This document shows, piece by piece, positions 35,193 to 42,955 of a stretch of 64,000 bases of DNA. The notes under the pieces are model-generated. The model did no database searches and was not told where the DNA came from. It saw only the letters and a program-made list of their open reading frames with translations. This DNA comes from Nocardia goodfellowii (GTDB lineage: Bacteria > Actinomycetota > Actinomycetes > Mycobacteriales > Mycobacteriaceae): assembly GCF_017875645.1 (NCBI RefSeq), contig NZ_JAGGMR010000001.1, forward strand, positions 3,286,001-3,350,000. Direction: 5' to 3'. The first letter of the stretch is position 1, and the number at the start of each line of letters is the position of its first letter. A program made the translations under genes and the position numbers.

Positions 35193-35475
35193 TGGCCGTT
35201 GCCGCGCGGATCCGTGGCGCAGGGGCTGGCTGCGCTGCCGTGACGCAGGCCGTTCCGCTGCTCTGGCGGGTTGGGCCACTGGCACCCTGGTGGAGATTGG
35301 CCCGCAGCGCTCAGTGTGGGTGGGGCCGTGGCGCCGGCGCAGGCTCCCGCTGCGCTGACGAAAATCGTTCCGCCGCGTGACGCAGGCTGGTCCGCTGCCG
35401 TGACGCAGGCCGACGGTCCCAGGGCTCGAACGGCCCGGATGGGCCAAGATCTCGGTATGGGACACTGGAGGCACT
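35193..35475. other. Intergenic region with repeated GTGACGCAGGC
   Basis: A 283-bp spacer before rlmN. GCTGCCGTGACGCAGGCCG occurs exactly at 35234-35252 and 35394-35412, and a variant (CGTGACGCAGGCTGG) lies at 35376-35390. No gene is supported here. GGAGG at 35467-35471 serves rlmN. Confidence 0.6.
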
Positions 35476-36588
35476 ATGACCGCCGTCCCCGTACCCCTCG
35501 TTTTCGATGCCCCGCGCCGGGGCATGCCGCCCACCCATCTAGCCGATCTCGACGCGGACGGGCGTAAGAAGGCGGTCGAGGAGTTGGGGCTGCCCAAATT
35601 CCGGGCCGACCAGATCGCGCGGCAATACTACGGACGGTTGCAGGCCGATCCGGAGCAGATGACCGATCTCCCCGCACCGGTGCGGGAGAAAATTGGCGCT
35701 GCGCTGTTCCCGCCGTTGCTCAATGTGGTGAAACACATCACCTGCGATGCCGGGGAGACCCGCAAGACGCTGTGGAAAGCCGGCGACGGCACCCTGCTGG
35801 AGAGCGTGCTCATGCGCTACGCCGACCGCAATACGCTGTGCATCTCCAGCCAGGCGGGTTGCGGCATGGCCTGCCCGTTCTGCGCGACCGGCCAGGCGGG
35901 CTTGACGCGCAACCTGTCCACCGCCGAAATCGTCGATCAGGTGCGCTCGGCCGCGGCCGCTCTGCGCGACGGCGACGTCGCCGGTGGCCCGGGGCGGCTC
36001 TCCAACATCGTCTTCATGGGCATGGGCGAACCCCTCGCCAACTACAAGCGCGTGGTCGCGGCCGTCCGCCGCATCACCTCGCCGGCCCCGGACGGTTTCG
36101 GTATCTCCCAGCGCAACGTGGTCGTCTCCACCGTCGGCCTTGCCCCCGCTATCCGCAAACTCGCCGACGAGGACCTGTCGGTGACTTTGGCTGTCTCCCT
36201 GCACACTCCGGACGACGAACTCCGAGACACGTTGGTACCGGTCAACAATCGCTGGCCGGTCGCCGAAGTCCTCGACGCCGCACGGTATTACGCGGACAAG
36301 TCCGGCCGCCGCGTCTCCATCGAATACGCCCTGATCCGCGATATCAACGATCAGCCGTGGCGTGCGGACATGCTCGGCAAGAAGCTGCACAAAGCCCTGG
36401 GCTCCCGAGTGCACGTCAACGTCATCCCGCTCAACCCCACGCCGGGCAGCAAATGGGACGCCGCACCCAAACCTGTCGAACGCGAATTCGTCCGCCGCGT
36501 CAACGAACAGGGCGTGCCCTGCACCGTCCGCGACACCCGCGGCCAGGAGATCGCGGCTGCCTGCGGTCAGCTCGCCGCCGAAAATTGA
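35476..36588 (+). CDS. rlmN: 23S rRNA/tRNA A2 methyltransferase RlmN
   Basis: Radical-SAM enzyme that methylates C2 of A2503 in 23S rRNA and A37 in some tRNAs. The iron-sulfur cluster motif is CGMACPFC (Cys129, Cys133, Cys136). The methyl-carrying Cys lies near the C-terminus in [14 protein letters not shown]. The glycine-rich SAM region GMGEPLANY and [12 protein letters not shown] are also present. It is 370 aa, the normal size. In mycobacteria it follows cdsA; here a 7-kb lipid cluster has come between them. Confidence 0.96.
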   Translation: MTAVPVPLVFDAPRRGMPPTHLADLDADGRKKAVEELGLPKFRADQIARQYYGRLQADPEQMTDLPAPVREKIGAALFPPLLNVVKHITCDAGETRKTLWKAGDGTLLESVLMRYADRNTLCISSQAGCGMACPFCATGQAGLTRNLSTAEIVDQVRSAAAALRDGDVAGGPGRLSNIVFMGMGEPLANYKRVVAAVRRITSPAPDGFGISQRNVVVSTVGLAPAIRKLADEDLSVTLAVSLHTPDDELRDTLVPVNNRWPVAEVLDAARYYADKSGRRVSIEYALIRDINDQPWRADMLGKKLHKALGSRVHVNVIPLNPTPGSKWDAAPKPVEREFVRRVNEQGVPCTVRDTRGQEIAAACGQLAAEN

Positions 36589-36770
36589 CGCTCGTGCTGT
36601 GTCGGCGGCGCATATCCGGTGTGCGCCCGCCATCCGAATAGCCGGTGACGTCGCAGGGCGTGATCGTTTCTCAGTCGCAATATGAGCGGGGCTCGGCTGG
36701 GTGCGGCTGGCGGTACTGTCCATGAGAAGTGTGTCTCGATCTCAGTGTCGCCCGCGCAGAGGAGCACCGT

Positions 36771-37568
36771 ATGACTTCGTCCGGTTTCGATCCCCAGCAG
36801 CCGCACGACCCGAATGAGCGGCGGTACGAGGAGTACCCCGCGCAAGGTGGGCAGGAGTACGCGCAAGGACCGGGCGCGGGGATGGGATACGGCGAGCCGG
36901 TGCGGTTCTCGGCGAGCAACGCGGTCTCGTTCGCTTGGCGGCGGTTCAAGGCGAATCCGGTGCCGTGGGTGGGTGTGACGGTGCTGTTCGGGATTCTGCT
37001 CGGAGTGGCCACCGGGACGACCGGGGGATTCGACAGCGATGTCGAGACGGCCGGTGTGCTGACGGTGAGCGCCGTGCTGGCCTGGTTGCTGACGACGCTG
37101 TTCTGGAATGTCTTCACGCAGGCGGCGCTGGCCGAGGTGGCGGGGGAGCGACCCGGTCTCGTCCGGTTCACCACGCTGAAGAACTTCGGGCAGTTCTTCC
37201 TCGCTGCTGTCGTGATCGGCATCCTCGGGGTCCTCGCGCAGGTGTTCTTCGGCATCGGCGGTGTGGTGTTCGCGATCCTCGGTGTCCTCTGCGGGATCGC
37301 CTCGATCGTGGTCGCGTTCCTGCTGCAGTGGACCTATATGTTCATCATCGACCGGAATCTGCGGGCGGCTGACGCGATTCGGGCCAGTGCCGCCGCGATC
37401 CGCGCCGATCTCGGGCCGATACTGCTGCTGACCATCACGCTGGCCGCGCTCAACGTGCTCGGCGCGATCCCCTGCGGGCTGGGTCTGCTCGTCACCATTC
37501 CGCTGTCGGTGATCGCCTCGGCCTGGGCGTACCGGACACTCACCGGTGGCGCCGCGACCGCACCATGA
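36771..37568 (+). CDS. Gly/Pro-rich N-terminus membrane protein
   Basis: A 265-aa protein of unknown function. The first 45 residues are hydrophilic and rich in Pro, Gln, Tyr and Gly; a membrane domain follows, with hydrophobic segments at about 65-85, 100-120, 145-170, 175-200 and 225-255. FSASNAVSFAWRRFKANPVPWVGVTVLFG resembles the conserved entry of actinobacterial membrane proteins sometimes called glycerophosphoryl-diester-phosphodiesterase membrane-domain (DUF975-like). AGAGGA precedes ATG 36771. No enzymatic motif is visible. Confidence 0.7.
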   Translation: MTSSGFDPQQPHDPNERRYEEYPAQGGQEYAQGPGAGMGYGEPVRFSASNAVSFAWRRFKANPVPWVGVTVLFGILLGVATGTTGGFDSDVETAGVLTVSAVLAWLLTTLFWNVFTQAALAEVAGERPGLVRFTTLKNFGQFFLAAVVIGILGVLAQVFFGIGGVVFAILGVLCGIASIVVAFLLQWTYMFIIDRNLRAADAIRASAAAIRADLGPILLLTITLAALNVLGAIPCGLGLLVTIPLSVIASAWAYRTLTGGAATAP

Positions 37569-37588
37569 CCGCCGGGTCCTTCTGCTCG

Positions 37589-37594
37589 TAGTCT
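37589..37594 (+). promoter_or_regulatory. -10 of leaderless fructosamine-kinase-like gene
   Basis: TAGTCT ends 6 nt before ATG 37601, and no ribosome-binding site is present. Confidence 0.55.
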
Positions 37595-37600
37595 CTGCGC

Positions 37601-38461
37601 ATGGATATCGCGTGGCTTCGCGCCAACCCGCGGCAGCTGGGAATGATGCTGGAACATCAGCGTATTCGGGTGACACCCGTTCCCGGCGGCGATATTTGTG
37701 TCGCCGAACGGCTGACCCTCGACGATGGACACGAACTGTTCGCGAAACGGCGATCGTCGCCGCCGCCGGACGATTTCTTCGCCGCGGAAGCCGCGGGCCT
37801 GCGGTGGCTCAGGGTGCCGGGCGGGCCGGCGTTGCCGGAGGTGATCGCGGTGGATCAGCGCGTCATCGCCATGACGTGGATCGCCCATGGCTCGCCCAGC
37901 GCGGCAGCGGCCGAGGACTTCGGTCGCCGGCTGGCGGCACTGCACAAAGCCCCGTGTCCGGCTTTCGGTGCGGAATGGCCTGGGTACATCGGCACCGAGC
38001 CCCTGGACAACACACCGCCCGATGCGGGTACCGGCTGGCTGGAGTGGTATCGCTCCCGGCGGATCGAGCCGTATCTGCGCCGGTCCAGAGATAACGGCGC
38101 GCTCACCGGCGGGGCGGTCGCGGCCGTCGAGGCGGCCCTCGACCGGGCCGAGGCGCCCGTGGAGCCGCCCGCCCGGATCCACGGCGATCTGCACCCCGGC
38201 AATCTGTTGTGGGGCCGCGATCAGGCGTGGCTGGTCGACCCCGCCGCGCACGGCGGACACCGGGAGACCGACCTGGCGACGCTGCGCATGTTCGGCGGCG
38301 CACCGTATTCGGACCGAATCCTGTCCGCGTACCAGGAGCACTATCCGCTCGCGGCGGGCTGGATGGACCGGATCGGGCTGCACCAGCTGCATTTGGCGCT
38401 CGTGCACACCGCGTTCTTCGGCCGCGCGTTCGCGGATCTGGTGCGCGCCGCCGCCGGGTAG
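37601..38461 (+). CDS. Fructosamine kinase-like protein
   Basis: A 286-aa kinase of the fructosamine-3-kinase/aminoglycoside-phosphotransferase fold, which phosphorylates sugars attached to proteins and helps remove glycation adducts. The catalytic loop IHGDLHPGNLLWG is at about residue 193, and the metal-binding motif is LVDPAAHGGHRETDLATLRMFGG; the DPA-x(2)-GHRE-DLA form is typical of the FN3K family. The start is leaderless, by its -10 spacing. It lies 32 bp after the membrane-protein gene and 118 bp before the Ser/Thr kinase gene. Confidence 0.85.
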   Translation: MDIAWLRANPRQLGMMLEHQRIRVTPVPGGDICVAERLTLDDGHELFAKRRSSPPPDDFFAAEAAGLRWLRVPGGPALPEVIAVDQRVIAMTWIAHGSPSAAAAEDFGRRLAALHKAPCPAFGAEWPGYIGTEPLDNTPPDAGTGWLEWYRSRRIEPYLRRSRDNGALTGGAVAAVEAALDRAEAPVEPPARIHGDLHPGNLLWGRDQAWLVDPAAHGGHRETDLATLRMFGGAPYSDRILSAYQEHYPLAAGWMDRIGLHQLHLALVHTAFFGRAFADLVRAAAG

Positions 38462-38579
38462 GTAGCGTGCGAAGGGTGCGCCGGAGCCCGAGCCGACCGG
38501 GTAGCATCCGAGCGAACCGCCCGGAAGCTCGAAGAGTTGCACGGATCTCCGCCTGCGCTCGATGGGGAAGGAGAATTAC

Positions 38580-39773
38580 GTGCTGGAGCCTGGTGATGTC
38601 TTCGCCGGTTACACCATCGAACGACTACTCGGCCGGGGTGGCATGGGGTCGGTGTATCTGGCGCGGCATCCGCGCCTGCCCCGGCAGACGGCGCTGAAAC
38701 TGCTGAGCCGGGAGCTGTACGAGGACGAGGAGATCCGGGCCCGGTTCGAGCGGGAGGCGGATCTCGTTGCGCAACTGGATCATCCGAACATCGTGACGGT
38801 GTTCGACCGCGGCCTGGAAGACGAGCAGCTGTGGATCTCCATGCAGTACATCGACGGAATCGACGCGTCCTCGGTGGATCCGCGCAAGCTGCCGCCGCAG
38901 CGCGCGGCGCAGATCGTCGCGGAAACCGCTACGGCACTGGATTACGCGCACCGGATGAACGTGCTGCACCGCGACGTCAAACCGGCGAACATCCTGCTGG
39001 CCAAGGGCGTCGGCCGGGAACGCGTGCTGCTCACCGACTTCGGCATCGCCCGCCCGCGCGAGGACACCAAACAGCTCACCCAGACCGGAACCTTCACCGC
39101 CACACTGGCTTACGCCGCCCCCGAGCAGCTCACCGGCGCGAAGCTGGACGACCGCACCGACCAGTATTCGCTGGCCTGCAGCCTGTATTGGCTACTCAGC
39201 GGTTCGGTGCCGTTCGAATCACCGCACGCGGCCGCCGTCATTCAGGGGCATCTGCAGCAACCGCCGCCGCCGGTGAGCGGCCTGCGACCGGATCTGCCGC
39301 CCGCGCTCGATCAGGTGATGGGCCGCGCCCTGGCCAAACGCCCCACCGACCGCTACGACTCGTGCGTCGAATTCGCGGCGGCGGTACAGCGGGTGCTGTC
39401 CGGCGCCGGCGCCGGACACCGTCCCTCGACCGGGCCCACACCCATGCCGATGCAGGTCGCCGCGCACACACCGCACCCGATGCCGACCGCGGCGCCGATC
39501 ACCGGCCAGCAGTCGCAGCCGCATCACATGCCCACTCCCCAGCCGTTGCCCTATCAGCAGGCACGGCCCCAGCCGACCGGAAACCAGCTCCCCGCAACCG
39601 GTTACGGCCCGCAGCCCGGCTATCAGTCCGGCCCCGGATATCAGCCCGGCGGCTACCGCCCACAGCAGCCACCGCCCCAGGGCATGGCCTCGAACATGAA
39701 GATTCTGCTGAGCATTCTCGGCGTGGTGGTCTTCCTGACCATTATCGCCCTGATCTGGGCCATGGCCGCCTGA
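38580..39773 (+). CDS. Membrane-anchored Ser/Thr protein kinase
   Basis: A 397-aa Hanks-type kinase. The glycine loop is LLGRGGMGSVYLARHP, the ATP-binding Lys is in TALKLL (about residue 40), and HRDVKPANIL, DFGIARPRED and the activation loop ending in YAAPEQLTG follow. A juxtamembrane region rich in Pro, Gln and Met leads to one transmembrane helix at the very C-terminus (MKILLSILGVVVFLTIIALIWAMAA), with no extracellular sensor domain. GTG 38580, 7 nt after AAGGAG, is preferred over ATG 38562. An FHA-domain regulator three genes on is a possible substrate. Confidence 0.92.
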   Translation: MLEPGDVFAGYTIERLLGRGGMGSVYLARHPRLPRQTALKLLSRELYEDEEIRARFEREADLVAQLDHPNIVTVFDRGLEDEQLWISMQYIDGIDASSVDPRKLPPQRAAQIVAETATALDYAHRMNVLHRDVKPANILLAKGVGRERVLLTDFGIARPREDTKQLTQTGTFTATLAYAAPEQLTGAKLDDRTDQYSLACSLYWLLSGSVPFESPHAAAVIQGHLQQPPPPVSGLRPDLPPALDQVMGRALAKRPTDRYDSCVEFAAAVQRVLSGAGAGHRPSTGPTPMPMQVAAHTPHPMPTAAPITGQQSQPHHMPTPQPLPYQQARPQPTGNQLPATGYGPQPGYQSGPGYQPGGYRPQQPPPQGMASNMKILLSILGVVVFLTIIALIWAMAA

Positions 39774-39779
39774 GCGCGG

Positions 39780-40193
39780 TCAGCCGCGGTTCTTGGCCGG
39801 ACGGTTGGAGGCGGCGCGCCGCTCGGCTTCCTTGGCTTCGAGGCGCTTCGCCTCTTCGCGGACGGCGACGAAATTGGCGCGCTCGCGGACCAGCCATTCC
39901 GGCGGGTCGGCGAGCAGCGACTCGATCTCGTCGGCGGTGAGGGCATCGGAGACCTCGGCGCGCTGCAGGCCGCTGTTGGAGATGCCGAGTTTGCGGGCGC
40001 TGATATCGCGCGGGAACGGGCCGGTGCGGCGCAGTTCGGTCAGCCATTCCGGGGGATCGGCGCGCAGGGCCTCGAGCTGTGCGCGGGTGAACGAGGAATT
40101 CCGGAATTCCTCCGGGGTCGCCGGAAGGTAGATGCCGAGCTTGTTCGCCGCCGTCAGCGGCTTCATCGTCTGCGAATTCTTCTCCTGGCTCAC
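39780..40193 (-). CDS. DUF5997 family protein
   Basis: A 137-aa basic, soluble protein: MSQEKNSQTMKPLTAANKLGIYLPATPEEFRNSSFTRAQLEALRADPPEWLTELRRTGPFPR, with a second copy of the unit (LTADEIESLLADPPEWLVRERANF). The repeated L-ADPPEWL motif marks DUF5997. Function is unknown. The start is GTG 40193 because TATGCT lies 6 nt upstream (40205-40200 on the minus strand); an internal ATG at 40166 is the alternative. It is divergent from a LysR gene, 72 bp between start codons, an arrangement that recurs in Actinobacteria. Confidence 0.83.
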   Translation of the reverse strand: MSQEKNSQTMKPLTAANKLGIYLPATPEEFRNSSFTRAQLEALRADPPEWLTELRRTGPFPRDISARKLGISNSGLQRAEVSDALTADEIESLLADPPEWLVRERANFVAVREEAKRLEAKEAERRAASNRPAKNRG

Positions 40194-40199
40194 CGGACC

Positions 40200-40258
40200 A
40201 GCATAGTCGGAGCTACCGGGGGTGGTTCGCAGGTGACCCGGTAGGGGTGCAATACGCT
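40200..40258. promoter_or_regulatory. Divergent leaderless promoters
   Basis: On the minus strand TATGCT (40205-40200) ends 6 nt before the DUF5997 GTG. On the plus strand TACGCT (40253-40258) ends 7 nt before the LysR ATG. Both -10 boxes lie within 60 bp, so one bound LysR dimer could control both directions. Confidence 0.55.
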
Positions 40259-40265
40259 GAACCGA

Positions 40266-41267
40266 ATGAACCGGTTTTCCTCGATCGATGTAGAGCGGCT
40301 GCGCTGGTTTGTCGCGGTCGCCGAGGAACTGCATTTCGCGCGGGCGGCCAAGGCGCTGCACATCGCGCGGCAGCGGTTGAGTCAGACGGTCATCGAATTG
40401 GAAGCGGAACTGGGCACGAAACTCTTTGTGCCGGGAGCTTCTCCGACCCAGTTGACCGATGACGGCCGGGAACTGCTGCGCGCGGCGCGCGAGCTGATCG
40501 TGCGGGCCGAAGCGGCAAGCCAGGAACAGACCTCGGATGCTCCGGCGGCACTGCGGATCGGGTTCGTACCAGGGGTCACGGTGTCGAAGTGGACCCGGAT
40601 CTGGAGCGAACGATTCCCGGACATTCCGCTGCGGGTGGTCGCGCTGGCGGCCGCCGATCAGGTGACGGCGTTGCGCGAGGATCGCGTCGACATGTGCTTC
40701 GTGCGACTGCCGATCGATCGGGACCACTTCAGCGCGATCCCGCTGTATCACGAGCTTCCGGTGGTCGTGGTGCCCAAGGAGCATCCGATCTCGCTGTTCG
40801 ACGAGGTCACCATGGCCGACCTGGCCGACGAGAAGATGCAGGACGCGAGCGATATCGATGACGCGGCCGTCATCCTGGAAATGGTGGCCGCCGGCGTCGG
40901 CCAGGCTGTCGTCCCGCATTCGATCGCTCGCCTGCATGCCCGGCGCGATTTGGTCTACCGGACCGTCACCGACGCCCCCGACACCGAAATCGCCCTGGCC
41001 TGGCCGAGCGACGGTACGAACGAATTGACCGAGGAATTCGTCGGTGTGGTGCGTGGCCGCTCCGAACGCAGCTCGCGGTCACCATCCGGACAGAGCAAAG
41101 CCGCCAATGGCCGGGCGAGCACCGCGAAGGAACCCGGTTCCGCCGGAAAGCCTGCCCCGGCGCGGAAATCCGGCTCCGCCGGAAAGCCCGCCGCGGCGCG
41201 GAAATCCGGTGCGGGCGGCAAACCTGCTACCGCCAAGAAGAAGCCGGTCAAGCGGCGCGGGCGCTGA
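40266..41267 (+). CDS. LysR regulator with histone-H1-like tail
   Basis: A 333-aa LysR-type regulator. The winged helix is MNRFSSIDVERLRWFVAVAEELHFARAAKALHIARQRLSQTVIELEAELGTKLFV, followed by a substrate-binding domain up to about residue 270. The last 60 residues are a low-complexity tail rich in Lys, Ala, Gly, Pro and Ser with repeats of GKPA-ARKSGSAGKP, ending KKKPVKRRGR. This tail resembles eukaryotic H1 and actinobacterial HupB/Lsr2-type extensions and would add sequence-independent DNA binding. The gene faces DUF5997 and is leaderless by its -10 spacing. Confidence 0.88.
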   Translation: MNRFSSIDVERLRWFVAVAEELHFARAAKALHIARQRLSQTVIELEAELGTKLFVPGASPTQLTDDGRELLRAARELIVRAEAASQEQTSDAPAALRIGFVPGVTVSKWTRIWSERFPDIPLRVVALAAADQVTALREDRVDMCFVRLPIDRDHFSAIPLYHELPVVVVPKEHPISLFDEVTMADLADEKMQDASDIDDAAVILEMVAAGVGQAVVPHSIARLHARRDLVYRTVTDAPDTEIALAWPSDGTNELTEEFVGVVRGRSERSSRSPSGQSKAANGRASTAKEPGSAGKPAPARKSGSAGKPAAARKSGAGGKPATAKKKPVKRRGR

Positions 41268-41395
41268 TAACGCGAGGGCGTTTGTCGGCTGGGCTGCGTA
41301 TGCTGGACGCACTCGCGGAAAGGGCAGGCCGCGAGAAAGATTCGCCCCCGCCTCGGGCGGATCGGCCACGGTAGCGCGGTTGGGAGGGAGCTCCG

Positions 41396-42559
41396 GTGGA
41401 GTCGACCATCCACGATGAGACGATGCTGGATGTCCGGGTCCTGGGGCCGGTGCGGCTGTTGTTCGGCGGCAAGGAAATTCCGGTGCCCGGGGTGAAGCTG
41501 CGCGCCCTGCTCGCGATCCTGGTCATCAACCGCCGCCGCGCCGTCCCGAAAACCGCTCTGGTGCAAGCACTCTGGGAAGAGGATCAACCGGCGCGCTCGG
41601 TCGACGGACTGTACGCGTACGTGTCGAATCTGCGCACGGTACTCCGCGGGGCGGGCGTCGACGATCGAGCCGTGCTACGCACGGTCCCCGCCGGGTACCT
41701 GCTCGAGATCCGCGACGAGGAATGCGATGTCGGGCGGTTCGAGCAGGCACGTACGCAGGGCGCGATGGCCGCCTCGGCCGGCGACTCCACCACCGCGGCA
41801 AGGCATTTCGCCGCCGCGCTGGCGCAGTGGAGTGGGGAGCCGGTCGCCGGACTGCACGAGTTGCGGTTCGCGGGAAACTTCGCCACCGATATGGCCGAAC
41901 GCCGTTTGAACGCGCTCGCCGATCGGTTGGAAGCCGATATCGGGTGCGGACGCGCCGGGGCGGTCATCGGCGAACTCACCGCACTGACCGCCGAGCACCC
42001 GGTGGACGAGCGGCTGTGGCGTTCGCTGATCACCGCGCTGTACCGCGCGGGCCGCCAAGCCGACGCGCTCGCGGCCTGTCTGCGCATTCGCCGCAACCTC
42101 GCCGACGAGCAGGGCATCGATCCCGATCCGCGCACGGTCGCGCTCGAGGAGGCGGTGCGCGGCCAGCAGCAGTTGCACACCGAAGGGCAACGTCCGGGCG
42201 CGACGACCCGGGAGGTGCCCGAGATCCGCCGCCGGGCCTGGCTGCGAGTCGACGGGAACGAGCCGGTGCCGATCCCGCCCGCCGGTTTGCGGATCGGCCG
42301 CGCACCGGACAACGACGTGGTCCTCGACGACAACCGGGTCAGTCGCAAACACGCCCGGATTCTGCACCGCGAAGGCGGCGTGTTCATCCGTGACCGTGAT
42401 TCCGCCAACGGCGTGTACGTCAACGGCGCGCCGATCGGAGCGGATACGGCACTGGCCGACGGCGATGTCATCCGGCTCGGTTCCACCACGCTGCGTTTCG
42501 AGCTGCATGTCGAGCGGCCGGTCGCGCCGCAGTGGGACAGCTACGGCTCGCGCCACTGA
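41396..42559 (+). CDS. EmbR-like SARP-BTAD-FHA regulator
   Basis: A 387-aa protein nearly the same length and domain order as mycobacterial EmbR. It has an OmpR-type DNA-binding domain (about 10-100: LDVRVLGPVRLLFGGKEIPVPGVKLRALLAILVINRRRAVPKTALVQALW), a bacterial transcriptional activation domain of TPR-like helices (about 105-250) and a C-terminal FHA domain (LRIGRAPDNDVVLDDNRVSRKHARILHREGGVFIRDRDSANGVYVNG). FHA binds phosphothreonine. In M. tuberculosis EmbR is phosphorylated by PknH; whether the nearby kinase at 38580 does this is inference. The GTG follows GGGAGGG. Confidence 0.88.
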   Translation: MESTIHDETMLDVRVLGPVRLLFGGKEIPVPGVKLRALLAILVINRRRAVPKTALVQALWEEDQPARSVDGLYAYVSNLRTVLRGAGVDDRAVLRTVPAGYLLEIRDEECDVGRFEQARTQGAMAASAGDSTTAARHFAAALAQWSGEPVAGLHELRFAGNFATDMAERRLNALADRLEADIGCGRAGAVIGELTALTAEHPVDERLWRSLITALYRAGRQADALAACLRIRRNLADEQGIDPDPRTVALEEAVRGQQQLHTEGQRPGATTREVPEIRRRAWLRVDGNEPVPIPPAGLRIGRAPDNDVVLDDNRVSRKHARILHREGGVFIRDRDSANGVYVNGAPIGADTALADGDVIRLGSTTLRFELHVERPVAPQWDSYGSRH

Positions 42560-42757
42560 GATCGGCGCCGCTTCCCGTTTCGCGATCCACGCGCGGGGTA
42601 TCTGCCGACCATGAGCATCGGCTTGGGCATGGCGCGGTCACGGATCGAGCACAGGTCTTGGCAGCAACAGCAAACGTCTGGCAATCTTCGTCCAAGCTGC
42701 TTTCGCGCGTTCGCTCCGGAGTCATCTTCCCGACTCCCGAATCTAGGGAGACCGATC
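42560..42757. other. Intergenic region before small exported peptide
   Basis: A 198-bp gap with no supported gene. AGGGAG (42745-42750) serves the ATG at 42758. An upstream in-frame extension from 42611 exists but lacks protein character. It may carry the promoter of the small gene. Confidence 0.4.
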
Positions 42758-42955
42758 ATGAAGCGGTACACCACTCTGCTCGCCACGGCCGGCCTGCTCG
42801 CCGGTGGCACCATCGCCGTCCAACTCCTCGGGGGTGGTGAGGACGGTGGACGATTGCCCTTGATCCTGGAGGCGCCGAACAGTCGCGTCGAGATGTCGCA
42901 CAGCGATCAGGCCGACAACCCGCTACCGGATGCGTGGGGCCTGCTCTACCGCTGA
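42758..42955 (+). CDS. Small exported peptide
   Basis: A 65-aa product with a typical export signal: Lys-Arg at residues 2-3, then a hydrophobic stretch TTLLATAGLLAGGTIAVQLLGG. The predicted mature part is about 40 residues, polar and acidic (EDGGRLPLILEAPNSRVEMSHSDQADNPLPDAWGLLYR), with no cysteines. AGGGAG 7 nt upstream decides the start. I recognise no family. Its stop abuts the stop of the convergent PBP gene. It follows the EmbR-like regulator and could be a target of it. Confidence 0.62.
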   Translation: MKRYTTLLATAGLLAGGTIAVQLLGGGEDGGRLPLILEAPNSRVEMSHSDQADNPLPDAWGLLYR

